Shown: positions 11,662-22,006 of the stretch, one piece after another
Numbering within the stretch: position 1 is the stretch's first letter
Layout: each line of letters opens with the position of its first letter
Source: Reclinomonas americana ATCC 50394
Taxonomy: Eukaryota; Jakobida; Jakobea; Jakobida
Length of the DNA stretch: 40,491 nucleotides
Reading direction: 5' to 3'
NCBI GenBank assembly: GCA_048213135.1
Contig: PS015604.1
Span: 19,107-59,597 of the forward strand
The notes under the pieces: model-generated
Told to the model about the DNA's origin: nothing
The model's database searches: none
Seen by the model: the letters and a program-made list of their open reading frames with translations, nothing else
Program-made: the position numbers and the translations under genes

Positions 11662-12743
11662 ATGAGCGCCCCGAAGCTCACTGTCTGCATCAACGGGTGC
11701 GTCTCTCTCTGTGCGTATGATCCCCATCTAGTCGACACGTATTGACTTGATGCGCAGGTGGCTCGGGGCCACTTGGAAGCATGTGAACAAGTTCACGCAG
11801 TACCACGAGTCACTTGGCCGGCATGCACCGACGCAGATCGCGCCCATGCTGACCAAGTTACACAAGCAGCAGCTCAATGCACTCTCTCTCTGTCTTCGTC
11901 GTTGCTTGCTCTGATCTGTTGGTGCAGTGTGAATCCGCAATTTGCACGCAACGAGGCTCGACGATCGCTCTGGCAGCTGCAGCTGGAGCGACGACAGCGC
12001 AACATTCCGCCCACCACACCACTGCTGTTTCATACACTGAGTGGCAATGGGTTTCATTTGCTGGCGCACCAGCTGCGCGTCATAGACACGATGCCAGAGG
12101 TGTAGTTGCCATCCCTTGCACGCTCGCTCGATCGATGGCTCAGTGTGCTGCTCGTTGCAGTTTGGCGCGTTGCGTAGCAGCATTATCGGCGTGGTGATTG
12201 ACTCGGCACCGCCACTGCCGCAACCGGAGGTGTGGACACGCGGGTTTGTGGGCGCCCTGGTGGCCGGCTGGCTGCCGAACTCGGCCACGGCCAAGGGCCC
12301 CGACCCGTACACGCATCCGGTGCTGTCGCCGCCGACCAACGCCATCATGCACGGCCTCTTTGCCGCGCTCAACTACCCGTCGTACTACTCGGGCATTGTC
12401 AACACTGTCGTCGGCCATCGCACGCCACTGTTGTTCATGTACAGCGACGCCGACCCTCTGGTCGACTACCATCACGTGGAGCGCGTGGCTGCCCTCGCGC
12501 GCGATCTGCACGCGCCTCTTGTTCGCATGGTACCGCCGCCAACGTGCTTCTGTTCACTCGCTTCGCCTGTTGCTCATGGTCATTCGTTTGCAGCACAAGT
12601 TCCACGGCACACCACATGTCGGCCACATGAAAGCCAAGCCCGAAGAGTACACGGAGAACCTCGAACGATTCATCGGCGATTGTCTCGCTCGTCCTCGTCC
12701 TCCTTCGCCTCCTCCTTCGCCTCCACCTCCACCACCTCCATAA
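11662..12743 (+). CDS. TMEM53: TMEM53/DUF829 family protein (alpha/beta-hydrolase fold)
   Basis: Exons 11662-11696, 11758-11856, 11928-12101, 12181-12529 and 12594-12743 total 807 nt, 268 residues. MSAPKLTVCINGWLGAT matches the first strand and Gly-Trp turn of the family. FHTLSGNGFHLLAHQL corresponds to the elbow segment (FSNGG in human TMEM53). IIGVVIDSAPP, NTVVGHRTPLLFMYSDADPL and HGTPHVGHMKAKPEEY complete the fold. Animal TMEM53 is a nuclear-envelope protein whose activity is not established. A final proline-rich tail (PSPPPSPPPPPPP) is unusual. The exon 2 donor (GTTACA at 11857) was chosen because it alone gives phase 2. The next gene starts only 7 bp after the stop codon. Confidence 0.85.
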
Positions 12744-12750
12744 AGAGAGC

Positions 12751-15447
12751 ATGCGCTTCGTACTTCTACTGCTGTTGTTTGTAGTGTGCATGAGCAGCAT
12801 CGCAGCTGCTGCGATCACTGTGCAAGCGGGTGTGGAGTACACTTCGGCTGGACACGTCCGCCTGATCCCGTTGCCCAGCATAGTATCGCGTGGACCCTTT
12901 GCGGCCTGGGGCTCCTTCACAGACACCATTGATAGCAACGGATGGTCGGTGTTGAAGGTGTACACGAACAGCACGTTTGCCGATAACTTGCAGGCTTATG
13001 CGGCAGGATACTTGGAGGGTGAGTGACTTTTGTGGAAGCAGTGTGTGCATGTAAGTGTGACTCTCACTCGCGTTACACAGGTGCGCTGACAGTGCAACGT
13101 GGATGGGAGTCACTGATCAACATGCTTGACGGGCAGACGAATTACACTCGTTGCGTGCATTGATGAGCAGCATTTATGTCGGACGAATGCATTTTAATGT
13201 GCCGAGGTTGAATGACACAGCGGCCATGGCCAAGTTTGTGGACGACAACCTGGCGTGGGTGGCGCAGCAGGTGCAGAACAACCCACATGATGCGTACTGG
13301 CACCAGGCACGTGGTTTCTCCGCGCGCATGCACACTCGTTCTTGACTTTTTTTCTCCCTCTTGACGTCGCTATTCCCACAGGTCGGCCTGCTGTTCGACC
13401 AGTTCGATGGCATCTTTGATGGGTGCGTGGGATCGTAGTACTGCGTGCCGGTACTGCACTTGCTAACCAACACACGTTCGACGGTGTGGGCAGGTACACT
13501 GCAATGGCCAAGCCGGGCCAGTTGTTCAGCCGTGACGTGCTGATGGCGTCGATTCTGCAAGGTCAGTCGAGTTCGCTGCTTGTGCCAGCCGCTTGGCGCG
13601 TTTTGCAGATTGGTAACCGCTGTGTGTTCGTGCAGGTGATATGACTGATTTGTGTCATGTGTTTGGCTGCACGGGTCAAACCAAGCGTCGCGTCGAGACC
13701 ACCGCCAACAGCCACTGCAGTGTGCTGGTCAAGGTGACGCCGTCGGGCGAACTGCTCACCGGGCACACCAACTGGGGTGCATTCGAGAGCATGACGCGGT
13801 ACGGTTGCTTGATTTACTGCGCGTGTGAGTGAGTGAGCGATGATGCTCATCGTACTCGGCACTTCGCACAGCATTTACAAGTTGTACGACTTTGCATTCA
13901 CTCGCGACGGCACTGCCAGCTCCGGTATTGTGCCGGGACGCCGAGTAGCGTTCGCGTCGTATCCAGTGGTGCGTGTGTGTATTGGTTGGCTGTGCGCACA
14001 ATCCCGTTTACTGTACGTGGTTGGCAGCTGCCCGATTCGAATGACGACTGGTACCAAGTTTCGTGCTGATTGGTTTCGTTCCTTCGCCGTGCATGTGTGC
14101 GTTCTTCTCACTGTCCCTGTCTACAGACATCGGCCGGCCTCGTGGTGACCGAGACAACCATCAACAACAACAATCCATCTCTGTGGCAGGTGCGCACATC
14201 TCTTATGCTCAGCAAGTTATGAATTGCTTTTGATGCGCGTCGTTGCGCAGTTCGTGACGCCGCAGACGGTACCAGAGTGGGTGCGCGTCATGGTCGCCAC
14301 TCGCCTCAGTGCATCTGGTGCCGACTGGGTGTCGACCTTTGGCAAGTACAACAGCGGGTGCGTCGTCTCACTCGCCACCCGTCTTGTCGCACTTCTTACG
14401 TGGCTTACTCTTGAATTAGTACGTACAACAATGAGTGGATTGTGGTCGACTACAAGCTGTACCAGCCAGGCAAGGCTCTCGTGCCCGGAACATTGTGGGT
14501 ATCCGAGCAGGTGTGTGAGTGACATGCAGGGAGCAGCAGCTTCGCTCGTGCTATTGACACCACACCGCCTGTTGACCACAGATGCCAGGGACCTACGTAA
14601 GCCAAGACATGTGAGCTCGTTCCGCGTTTTAGAGCGCAGAGTAGAGAGCACTGACACGCTTTGTCGCAGGACACCGTGGCTTGCAGAGCACTCATACTGG
14701 GCCAGCTACAACCTGCCCTATTTCCAGGAGATTTTCGACGTTAGCGGTCAGGCGCCACTCCTCAAAGAGTTCGGCGATCACTACAGCTGGAGTCGCACGG
14801 CGCGTGGCGTTCTCTTTGAACAGCTCCAGGTCTGCAATCCTCCTTGTCGCACATCGCCTTGGCCCATGCTCACTCGCGTGTGACAGTCGTCGGTGGTCGA
14901 CGAGGAGTCGTACAAGCGCGTCATTCGCTACAACAAGTATCAGACGGATGCCATCAGCACGCAGGGCTGTGCGAACGGCCGCTCGGCCTCCAATGCCATC
15001 TGCGAGCGCGGCGACCTGACGGTGCCGAGCTCACAGTGCATTCATGACCTCGAGCAGCAGGACGATGCTGGTGTCGACGCCAAGTTCACCAGCTATGCCA
15101 AGGCAAGCGAAGAAAAATGGGTGCACGTAGGCATCGAGTCGGAGACTTACCCGTGCATGATACCCAGATGGCCAGCGGCACCCTGAGTGCGTGGATCCAA
15201 AGCGGACCGACTGCCGACGATCAGCCGCCATTCGTGTGGAGGTGAGAAGTGATCCGTGATCGTTTCCCATCCACGTCAACAAACATTTGCATGTGCGTCT
15301 ACGTACAGTCAGAGCCCATTCAGCAACTTGCGGCACGTGGGCATGCCAGACAAGTGGGACTTCCCGTGGGTGGAGGTGTCGTTCCCTCCGATATCGACCG
15401 GAGACGACCACACCGAGTCGCCACAGCTGCGATCCAACCCTGTGTGA
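12751..15447 (+). CDS. Phospholipase B-like protein A (tandem copy 1)
   Basis: N-terminal-nucleophile hydrolase of the phospholipase B-like (PLBD, Dictyostelium PlbA) family, secreted or lysosomal, acting on phospholipid acyl chains. Sixteen exons: 12751-13018, 13081-13149, 13221-13306, 13382-13422, 13494-13561, 13636-13798, 13872-13968, 14028-14057, 14127-14189, 14251-14357, 14420-14510, 14582-14610, 14670-14829, 14887-15102, 15168-15241, 15309-15447. Total 1701 nt, 566 residues. A signal peptide (residues 1-21) is followed by PFAAWGSFTDTI and LQAYAAGYLEGALT. NSHCSVLVKVTPSGELLTGH carries the predicted nucleophile Cys205. Later come TSAGLVVTETTI, FVTPQTVPEW, YKLYQPGKALVPGTLWVSEQ, HSYWASYNLPYFQEIF and VIRYNKYQTDA. 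Introns 3 and 14 start with GC. Confidence 0.93.
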
Positions 15448-15579
15448 AGGCCGCAGTGGGCTGAGATGTAATCATAGTACCAGTGAAGTAATGCAGCAGT
15501 GTTTCACATGGTGCACGACGGCGACAAGGAGGGCGTGTCCTCGTCCTCCGTCCTCATCATCGTCAACTGGATCAACACG

Positions 15580-18285
15580 ATGCGCGTCGTTCTTCTTCTC
15601 CCACTGCTGCTGCTGCTGTGGCTTGCAGTGTGCATGAGCAGCACGGCAGCTGCTGCGTCTACTGTGCAAGCGGGCGTGGAGTACACCTCGAATGGACACG
15701 TGCGCCTGGTCATGTTGCCGACCACGCTGGCACACGGACCCTTTGCGGCCTGGGGCTCCTTCACAGACACCATTGAGAGCAATGGATGGTCGGTGTTGCA
15801 GGTGCACACGAACAGCTCGTTTGCGGATAACTTGCAGGCGTATGCGGCCGGGTACTTGGAGGGTGAGTGAGTGACTTGGTGAATGAACAGTGTGTGCAGC
15901 GTGACTCTCACACGCGTTGCGCAGGTGCGCTGACGGTGCAACGTGGATGGGAGTCACTGGTCAACACGCGTGGTGGGCACACGGATTACTCTCGTTGCGT
16001 GCATTGATGAGGAGATGAGGGTCGAAAATGCGCTCATCTTCTGATGATGATGGTGGTCAGCTGCCATGGCCAAGTTTGTGGACGACAACCTGGCGTGGGT
16101 GGCGCAGCAGGTGCAGAATAACCCGCGTGATCCGTACTGGCACCAGGCACGTGTGTTTTCTCCGCGCACACACACACCCTTCGTCTCTTAACTTCGCTGT
16201 TCCCACAGGTCGGCCTGCTGTATGATCAGTTCGATGGTGTCTTTGATGGGTATGTGTGTGTGGAGGATTGTATGTCGACAATACGTTTGCATTCTCTGAC
16301 ACACGCGAGGGCAGGTACACTGCCATGGCCAAGCCGAACCAGTTGTTCAACCGTGACGTGCTCATGTCGGCAATTTTGCAAGGTCTTGCTTTCATGCGCC
16401 AGCCCGCTCTGCGTGTCGCAGATTGTTCATCCTGTTCGTAGGCGATTTGGATGATCTGTGCCGCGTGTTTGGTTGCACGGGACGCACAGCGCACCGCCTG
16501 GAAACCACCGGCAACAGCCACTGCAGTGTGCTGATCAAGGTGACGCCGTCGGGTGAACTGCTCTCCGGCCACACCACATGGAGCGGATTCGAGAGCATGA
16601 CACGGTGCGCCTGCTTTGTACGTTCATAATCGAGAGGTGATGCTCAATCTCGAGTGCACTGCGCGCAGCGTGTACAAGATGTACGACTTTGCGTACACTC
16701 GTGACGGCACGGTCGGCTCGGGCATTGTGCCGGGCCGCCGAGTGGCATTCTCGTCGTACCCAGTGGTGCGTGGTTGCGTCTTTGTAGATCGCTTGCGTGT
16801 GCTATCTTGGTCACGCGTGTGCGTGGTTGACAGGTGCTCAACTCGGATGACGACTGGTACCAGGTCGCGTACACATATCTCGTTGTTTCTCCGCATGTGC
16901 CTGCGTTCCTCTCATTGTCAACCCCTCGATTCAACAGACATCGGCCGGCCTCGTGGTGACCGAGACGACCATCAGTAACAACAATGCAACTCTGTGGCAG
17001 GTACCGTCTCTCGCCCGTCGGAGGTGCTCCGATGCCTTTGAACACGTGCTGACGCGATGATTGCACAGTTCGTAACGCCGCAGACGGTGCCCGAGTGGGC
17101 GCGTGTCATGGTCGCCACTCGCCTCAGCTCTGCGGGCGCCGACTGGGTGTCGACTTTCAGCAAGTTCAACAGCGGGTACGTTGCCTCGCTTCGGCGCCTG
17201 GCACTCACAGCGCGGAGTCTCACAATTCTCTTGGTGGCAGTTCGTATAATAATGAGTGGATGGTGTTGGACTACAAGCTGTACCAGCCCGGCAAGGCTCT
17301 TGTGCCGGGAACTTTCTGGGTGGCAGAGCAGGTTTGCGCGTGTGCCTGCTGCGGTGAAGAGAGCAGCGTGTATGCTCACACGACGTTGATTGATCACACA
17401 GATGCCGGGCATCGTTGTCAGCCGCGACATGTGAGCTCGTGGGATTTCTATTTCAGCGAAGGCTCACTGCACACTGACGCACTCATCCTTCTCGCCGCGC
17501 AGGACTTCGTGGCTCACGGAGCACTCGTACTGGGCCAGCTACAACCGTCCCTTCTTCCAGGAGATTTTCGACATTAGCAACCAGGCGGAACTCCTCAACA
17601 AGTACGGCGATCACTTTAGCTGGAGCCGCACGGCGCGCGGCGTCATTTTCGCGCAAATCCAGGTTTGGAACCTCGTCGCACTTCGTCTCGACCGTCTCGA
17701 GGCCATACTCACGAGGTAATGTGTGCGGCGCAGTCGTCGGTGGTCGACGAGGAGTCGTACAAGCGCGTCATTCGCCACAACAAATTCCAGTCGGATGCCA
17801 TTGGCACGCAGGGATGCTCGAATGGCCGTTCGGCCTCCAATGCCATCTCCGAGCGCGGCGACCTCACCGTCACGAGCGCACAGTGCATTCACGACATTGC
17901 ACAGCAGGACGAGGCCGGCATTGACGCCAAGTTCACCAGCTACGCCAAGGTGCGCAAAACAAAACAGAGTGCTTGTGGACTTGAGTGACTTATTCGTGCA
18001 CGATACCCAGATGGCCAGCGGCACTCTGAGCGCGTGGATTCAAAGCGGACCGACGTACGACGATCAGCCGCCGTTTGTGTGGAGGTGAGAAAGTGTTGTT
18101 GGACAAAAATTAGTCGTGTGTTCGATTCTCATTTCAACCACGCTAAAACGCACAGCAAGAGCCCCTTCAGCAGCACCCCGCACGTGGGTATGCCAGACAA
18201 GTGGAATTTCCCGTGGGTGGAGGTGTCATTCCCGCCGACCGAGGACGACACCGAGCCGCCGCAGCTGCAGTTCAACGCTGTCTAA
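15580..18285 (+). CDS. Phospholipase B-like protein B (tandem copy 2)
   Basis: Sister of the upstream gene with the same 16-exon structure and every internal exon of identical length: 15580-15862, 15925-15993, 16061-16146, 16209-16249, 16315-16382, 16442-16604, 16669-16765, 16834-16863, 16938-17000, 17069-17175, 17241-17331, 17402-17430, 17503-17662, 17734-17949, 18011-18084, 18156-18285. Total 1707 nt, 568 residues. The start aligns with copy A; an in-frame ATG at 15499 would lengthen the N-terminus and spoil the signal peptide (MRVVLLLPLLLLLWLAV). The predicted nucleophile is Cys210 in NSHCSVLIKVTPSGELLSGH. Intron 3 starts with GC as in copy A, but intron 14 uses GT. The copy is intact and shows no sign of pseudogenisation. 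Confidence 0.93.
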
Positions 18286-18574
18286 AAACGACCAATGCAC
18301 CATGCGACCCCTGTTTCACCCTCGCGATGGAATTCAATCGTGGTGGATGCGCACCGCAAGTGGGGTAATTGCAACAATAGCAATAGCAACCACCAGGTGT
18401 GTAGCCGATCCGGTTTATATGCGCCTGGCCGACGGCCAGAATTTCGTTTAGAATTCGTCCGACAAAAACCGTTTGTCAGTGTGGATTTTTTGTGCTTTGC
18501 GCGAGCGAAGAAGGAATCGAGATAGAAAGCAAGACCGAGCCCTGTCTGTTCGCACTCTCTTATCAGCAGCAATC

Positions 18575-21500
18575 ATGAGCACCGGAGCACGCAGTGTGCG
18601 CAGCGCAGGCCGCTCGCGCGGTCATGTCGCGAGTGGATCGTCCGATTCCGCCTCTCTCAGTGGCAACTCGTACGGAAGTGGTGGCTCTGCTGGTGGCCAC
18701 CGCTCGGCGTCTCCCAACGGCAAGGACCGCATCAAGTGCTACATTCGTCTGCGCCCGCCAAACGCGCGTGAGCTGGAGGTGTGTTGTGAACTGTACTTAC
18801 ATTTTCTCCCGCGCGCCCGTGTCGTTTTTGCTGTTTGTTCCGACACATTTCGCGGAACGCGCACAGAATCCCGACTTTTACGAGTGTGTCGACCTTGATC
18901 GCAATGTGGGGCGCGTGTCGCTGAGCGCGGGTACCAGTGGAAAGCGCGGAACGGGTGCGGGGTCGGGCGAGGACTTTACGTTTGATGGTGTGCTCGGGCC
19001 GGATTCGACGCAGCAGCAGGTGTTTGACATGGTGGCCTCGGAGGTGCTGGAGGATGTGTTCCGCGGCTATGCGACCACGGTGTTCTGCTACGGGCAGACG
19101 GGAACGTTGCGTGCGGCGCCACTCGCGGGAGATTTGAGAAAGAGTCTCACCCAGTGTGTTCACTTCTTGCAGAGGCAAGACGTACACGCTGGCGCAGACT
19201 GGCGACGAGGAGCGCATGGGCATTATCCCACGCACCGTGCACCGCATCTTTGCACACACGCGGGAGAATGCTGGAGGTGTGTGCATCGTGGATGCAGTGT
19301 CTTTGCCTCAAAGATTGTGATCAGCTCATTCTCTCTCTGTCGCACTCTCTCGCAGATCGCTACGTGTACACGGTGCGCATGTCGATGATTCAGATCTACA
19401 TGGAGCAGATCCAGGATCTGTTGAACCCGGCCAACAGCGATGTGCACGTGCGAGAGCATCCTCGTTGCGTTTTTCTGCCCAACTCAGTTCTTTTCCTGTC
19501 GCTGTGTCGGCTGACACTCTTGGTGCCGCACAGAGTCGGGTGTGTTCCTCGACGGTGCCGATGTGAAGAGCATGTCGTCGGCCACCGACTTGCTGGAGTG
19601 GTACGACTACGGCCTGCGCAACCGCACCACGGCGCTGACCAACATGAATGCCGAGTCGAGTCGGTCGCACTGCTGCCTCATTCTGCAAGTCGATCGCAGC
19701 ACTCGCGTGTTGCACGAGGAGCTCGGCCGCACCGTGCAGCATGAGCAGTTTCGTCCGCTCCATCATGCTCTCGCTTTGCGTGGAGCTTTGCACTGACTTG
19801 CACCCCGCACTGTAGGATTCTGCACGGCAAGATCACTCTGGTGGATTTGGCGGGCTCGGAGCGCGTGAAAAAGTCGGGTGTGGACGGCCACCAGCTGAAG
19901 GAGGCCAGCGCCATCAACCTCTCTCTGTCGGCACTCGGCAATGTGATTCATGCGCTCACACGCTCCGGTGGCGAGGCGCAGCACGTGCCGTATCGTGACT
20001 CGAAGCTCACTCGCCTGCTGCAAGACTCGCTCGGCGGCAAGGGCAAGGCCTCGATCATTGTCAACATTGGCCCGGCACCCGCCAATGCGCACGAGACGTA
20101 CAGCTCGCTGCTGTTCGGACAGCGTGCCATGGAGGTGAAGACGCACGCTGTGGTCTTCCAGACGGTGGACTACAAGGCCCTCTACTTCAAGCTGATGGTG
20201 CGTACGCGCACTCCTTGCTTCCTGTTTGTGCGCGCGATTCTGACTCATGTCTTCGCCATGCAGTCGACCAAGGATGAGAGCAACGACCGCATGTCGGCAC
20301 TCGAGGCCGAACTGGCACAGCGTGCCAGCGAGGTGGCTGAGCGCGACCGTCGGCTCGCCCAATTGGAGCACCAGCTGGTGGAATTCTCGCCGGAGCGTGT
20401 GGCAACGCGCGAGGCCGCTCTGAAGGAGGCACACACCGAGCAATTGGAGCAGGCACAGCGCGAGGCCGACGCTGAGATTGCACGCTTGCAGTCCCTGTTG
20501 GCGGCCACAGCAGCGGCGGCCCCGGCGACCTCGTCGTCACTCGGCGGTCGCAAGGACTCGCTCCAAGTGCCGTCGGTGGCCATTCTCGAGTCGGAGCGCG
20601 CCCACCAGCGTCGCTACAGCCAGATGCTGGACGCTGAGGTGCTGAAACTGCGCGGTACGCTGGCCGAGCGCGAGCGGCTGTTGCAGGAGGCCACGCAGGA
20701 GCAGAGACAACTGGTTTGTGTTGTCAATGTGTGCCCAATTTTCCTCGATTGTTGGTTTTCATGCACTCACCATGCCTCGCCTCGATCAGGAATTCTTGCT
20801 GCAAAGCACAGAGGAGCAACTGCGCCACGCTCAGCAGGATGCAGTGGCTGCCAGAGACGATCGTGCCGTGTGCCGCATCGAACTGGAAGACGTGCGCCAG
20901 CAGCTGGCCGCGGAAGAAAAGAGGTGTGTTTCGGCTGTAGCTGTCTGTGCAGGCACCTTTTCCCTTGAAACTCATCGCTCATGGTCGTGAATCGCACAGA
21001 TATCGTGAGCTCGACGAGGACACATCGTTCCGTGTCACCGAGTTGTGGAATCTCTATCAGGAGACGCAGGAGTTGTTGGACCGGTATCGCCAGAATGCCG
21101 AATCCAGCGACGCTGCCGTGGTCGAATTCATGCGCCAGTTGGAAGAAGGCCCACAGCAGCAGCAACAACAGCAGCGAGGTGCGGCTCCATCGCCCAACTA
21201 CAACGCCATGCTGGCACCGCCGCAGGCCGGCAAGCCGCCAGCCTCCGCCGCTCCTGCATCGCCGTCGTCAACACCGTCGCCGAGCCGCGCTGCACAGGCC
21301 GCTGCACCACTGCCGTCGGCGGTGCTGCCGCCACCCCCGCAGCTCTCACAGTACCGTGGACCGTCGTCGTCGGGTGTCGCTGCAGCGCCTCCGGCACGCG
21401 ACAACCAGGTGAAGCGCGATCGCGCACATGCGACTATGGATGCCTCGACGTTGCAAAAAGCGATGCCGTCACTGCCAATGCCCCATTCGCGCACCGCCTC

Positions 21501-21860
21501 GATGCGTGTATCCGGAGAAGCGCAAAAGGTCAGTCGAGTCTCTCTCCTTCCCTCTGTTCATTGCCATGCGCCGACGCTGACCTTTTCTCTCGGATTCAGG
21601 TGCAACTTCGACCGGGTTCACGATCCCGTCACGCCAGCTGCGGTGGCGATATGGCAGTCTCCGGGGGCGATGGCGAGTGGGCCGACTGGGAGACCTTTGA
21701 GGACTCCGGCTCTGCCATGTCGGTGATCTCCAGCTCGGTGGCCTCGGCCTCCGTCTCCGCCGCTGCAGCCGTCGCGGCCGCATCCTTGATCGGTAGTGGC
21801 GCGTCCGGATCAGCCGGCGCACCTCGCATGGTCCTCAACGATGACCACAACTGGAAATAA
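18575..21860 (+). CDS. Kinesin motor protein, ungrouped/ARK-like, N-terminal motor
   Basis: Microtubule motor. Ten exons: 18575-18778, 18867-19105, 19173-19276, 19356-19463, 19534-19708, 19816-20197, 20264-20713, 20790-20923, 21000-21528, 21600-21860. Total 2586 nt, 861 residues. A Ser/Gly-rich head is followed by the motor at about 50-385: [15 protein letters not shown]-loop GQTGTGKT (residues 144-151, split by an intron), [10 protein letters not shown] and [25 protein letters not shown]-type and [19 protein letters not shown] segments follow. The end FGQRAMEVK, followed by [10 protein letters not shown], resembles ARK (armadillo-repeat) kinesins. A coiled coil lies at about 405-620, then Gln-, Pro-, Ala- and Ser-rich sequence. 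No armadillo repeats are present. The stop is 146 bp before PSMD11. Confidence 0.92.
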
Positions 21861-22006
21861 GCAGTGGGTTGGAAAGAAAGGGTGTAGAAAAAGAAAAAAG
21901 AGCCAGGAGAGAGAAGACAAATTAATTAATAACTTCCATGTCATGTCAGTGCCGGACGGCGATCAATCGACTCGATCAATCATCCTCTCTCCGTCTCTGT
22001 TGTAAC

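Noticed and set aside
14670-14829. Frameshift in phospholipase B-like copy A (a frame reading TVACRALILGQLQP)
   Set aside because: That frame arises from ignoring the split codon AT|G at 14610/14670. The proper frame gives HSYWASYNLPYFQEIF, as in the family.
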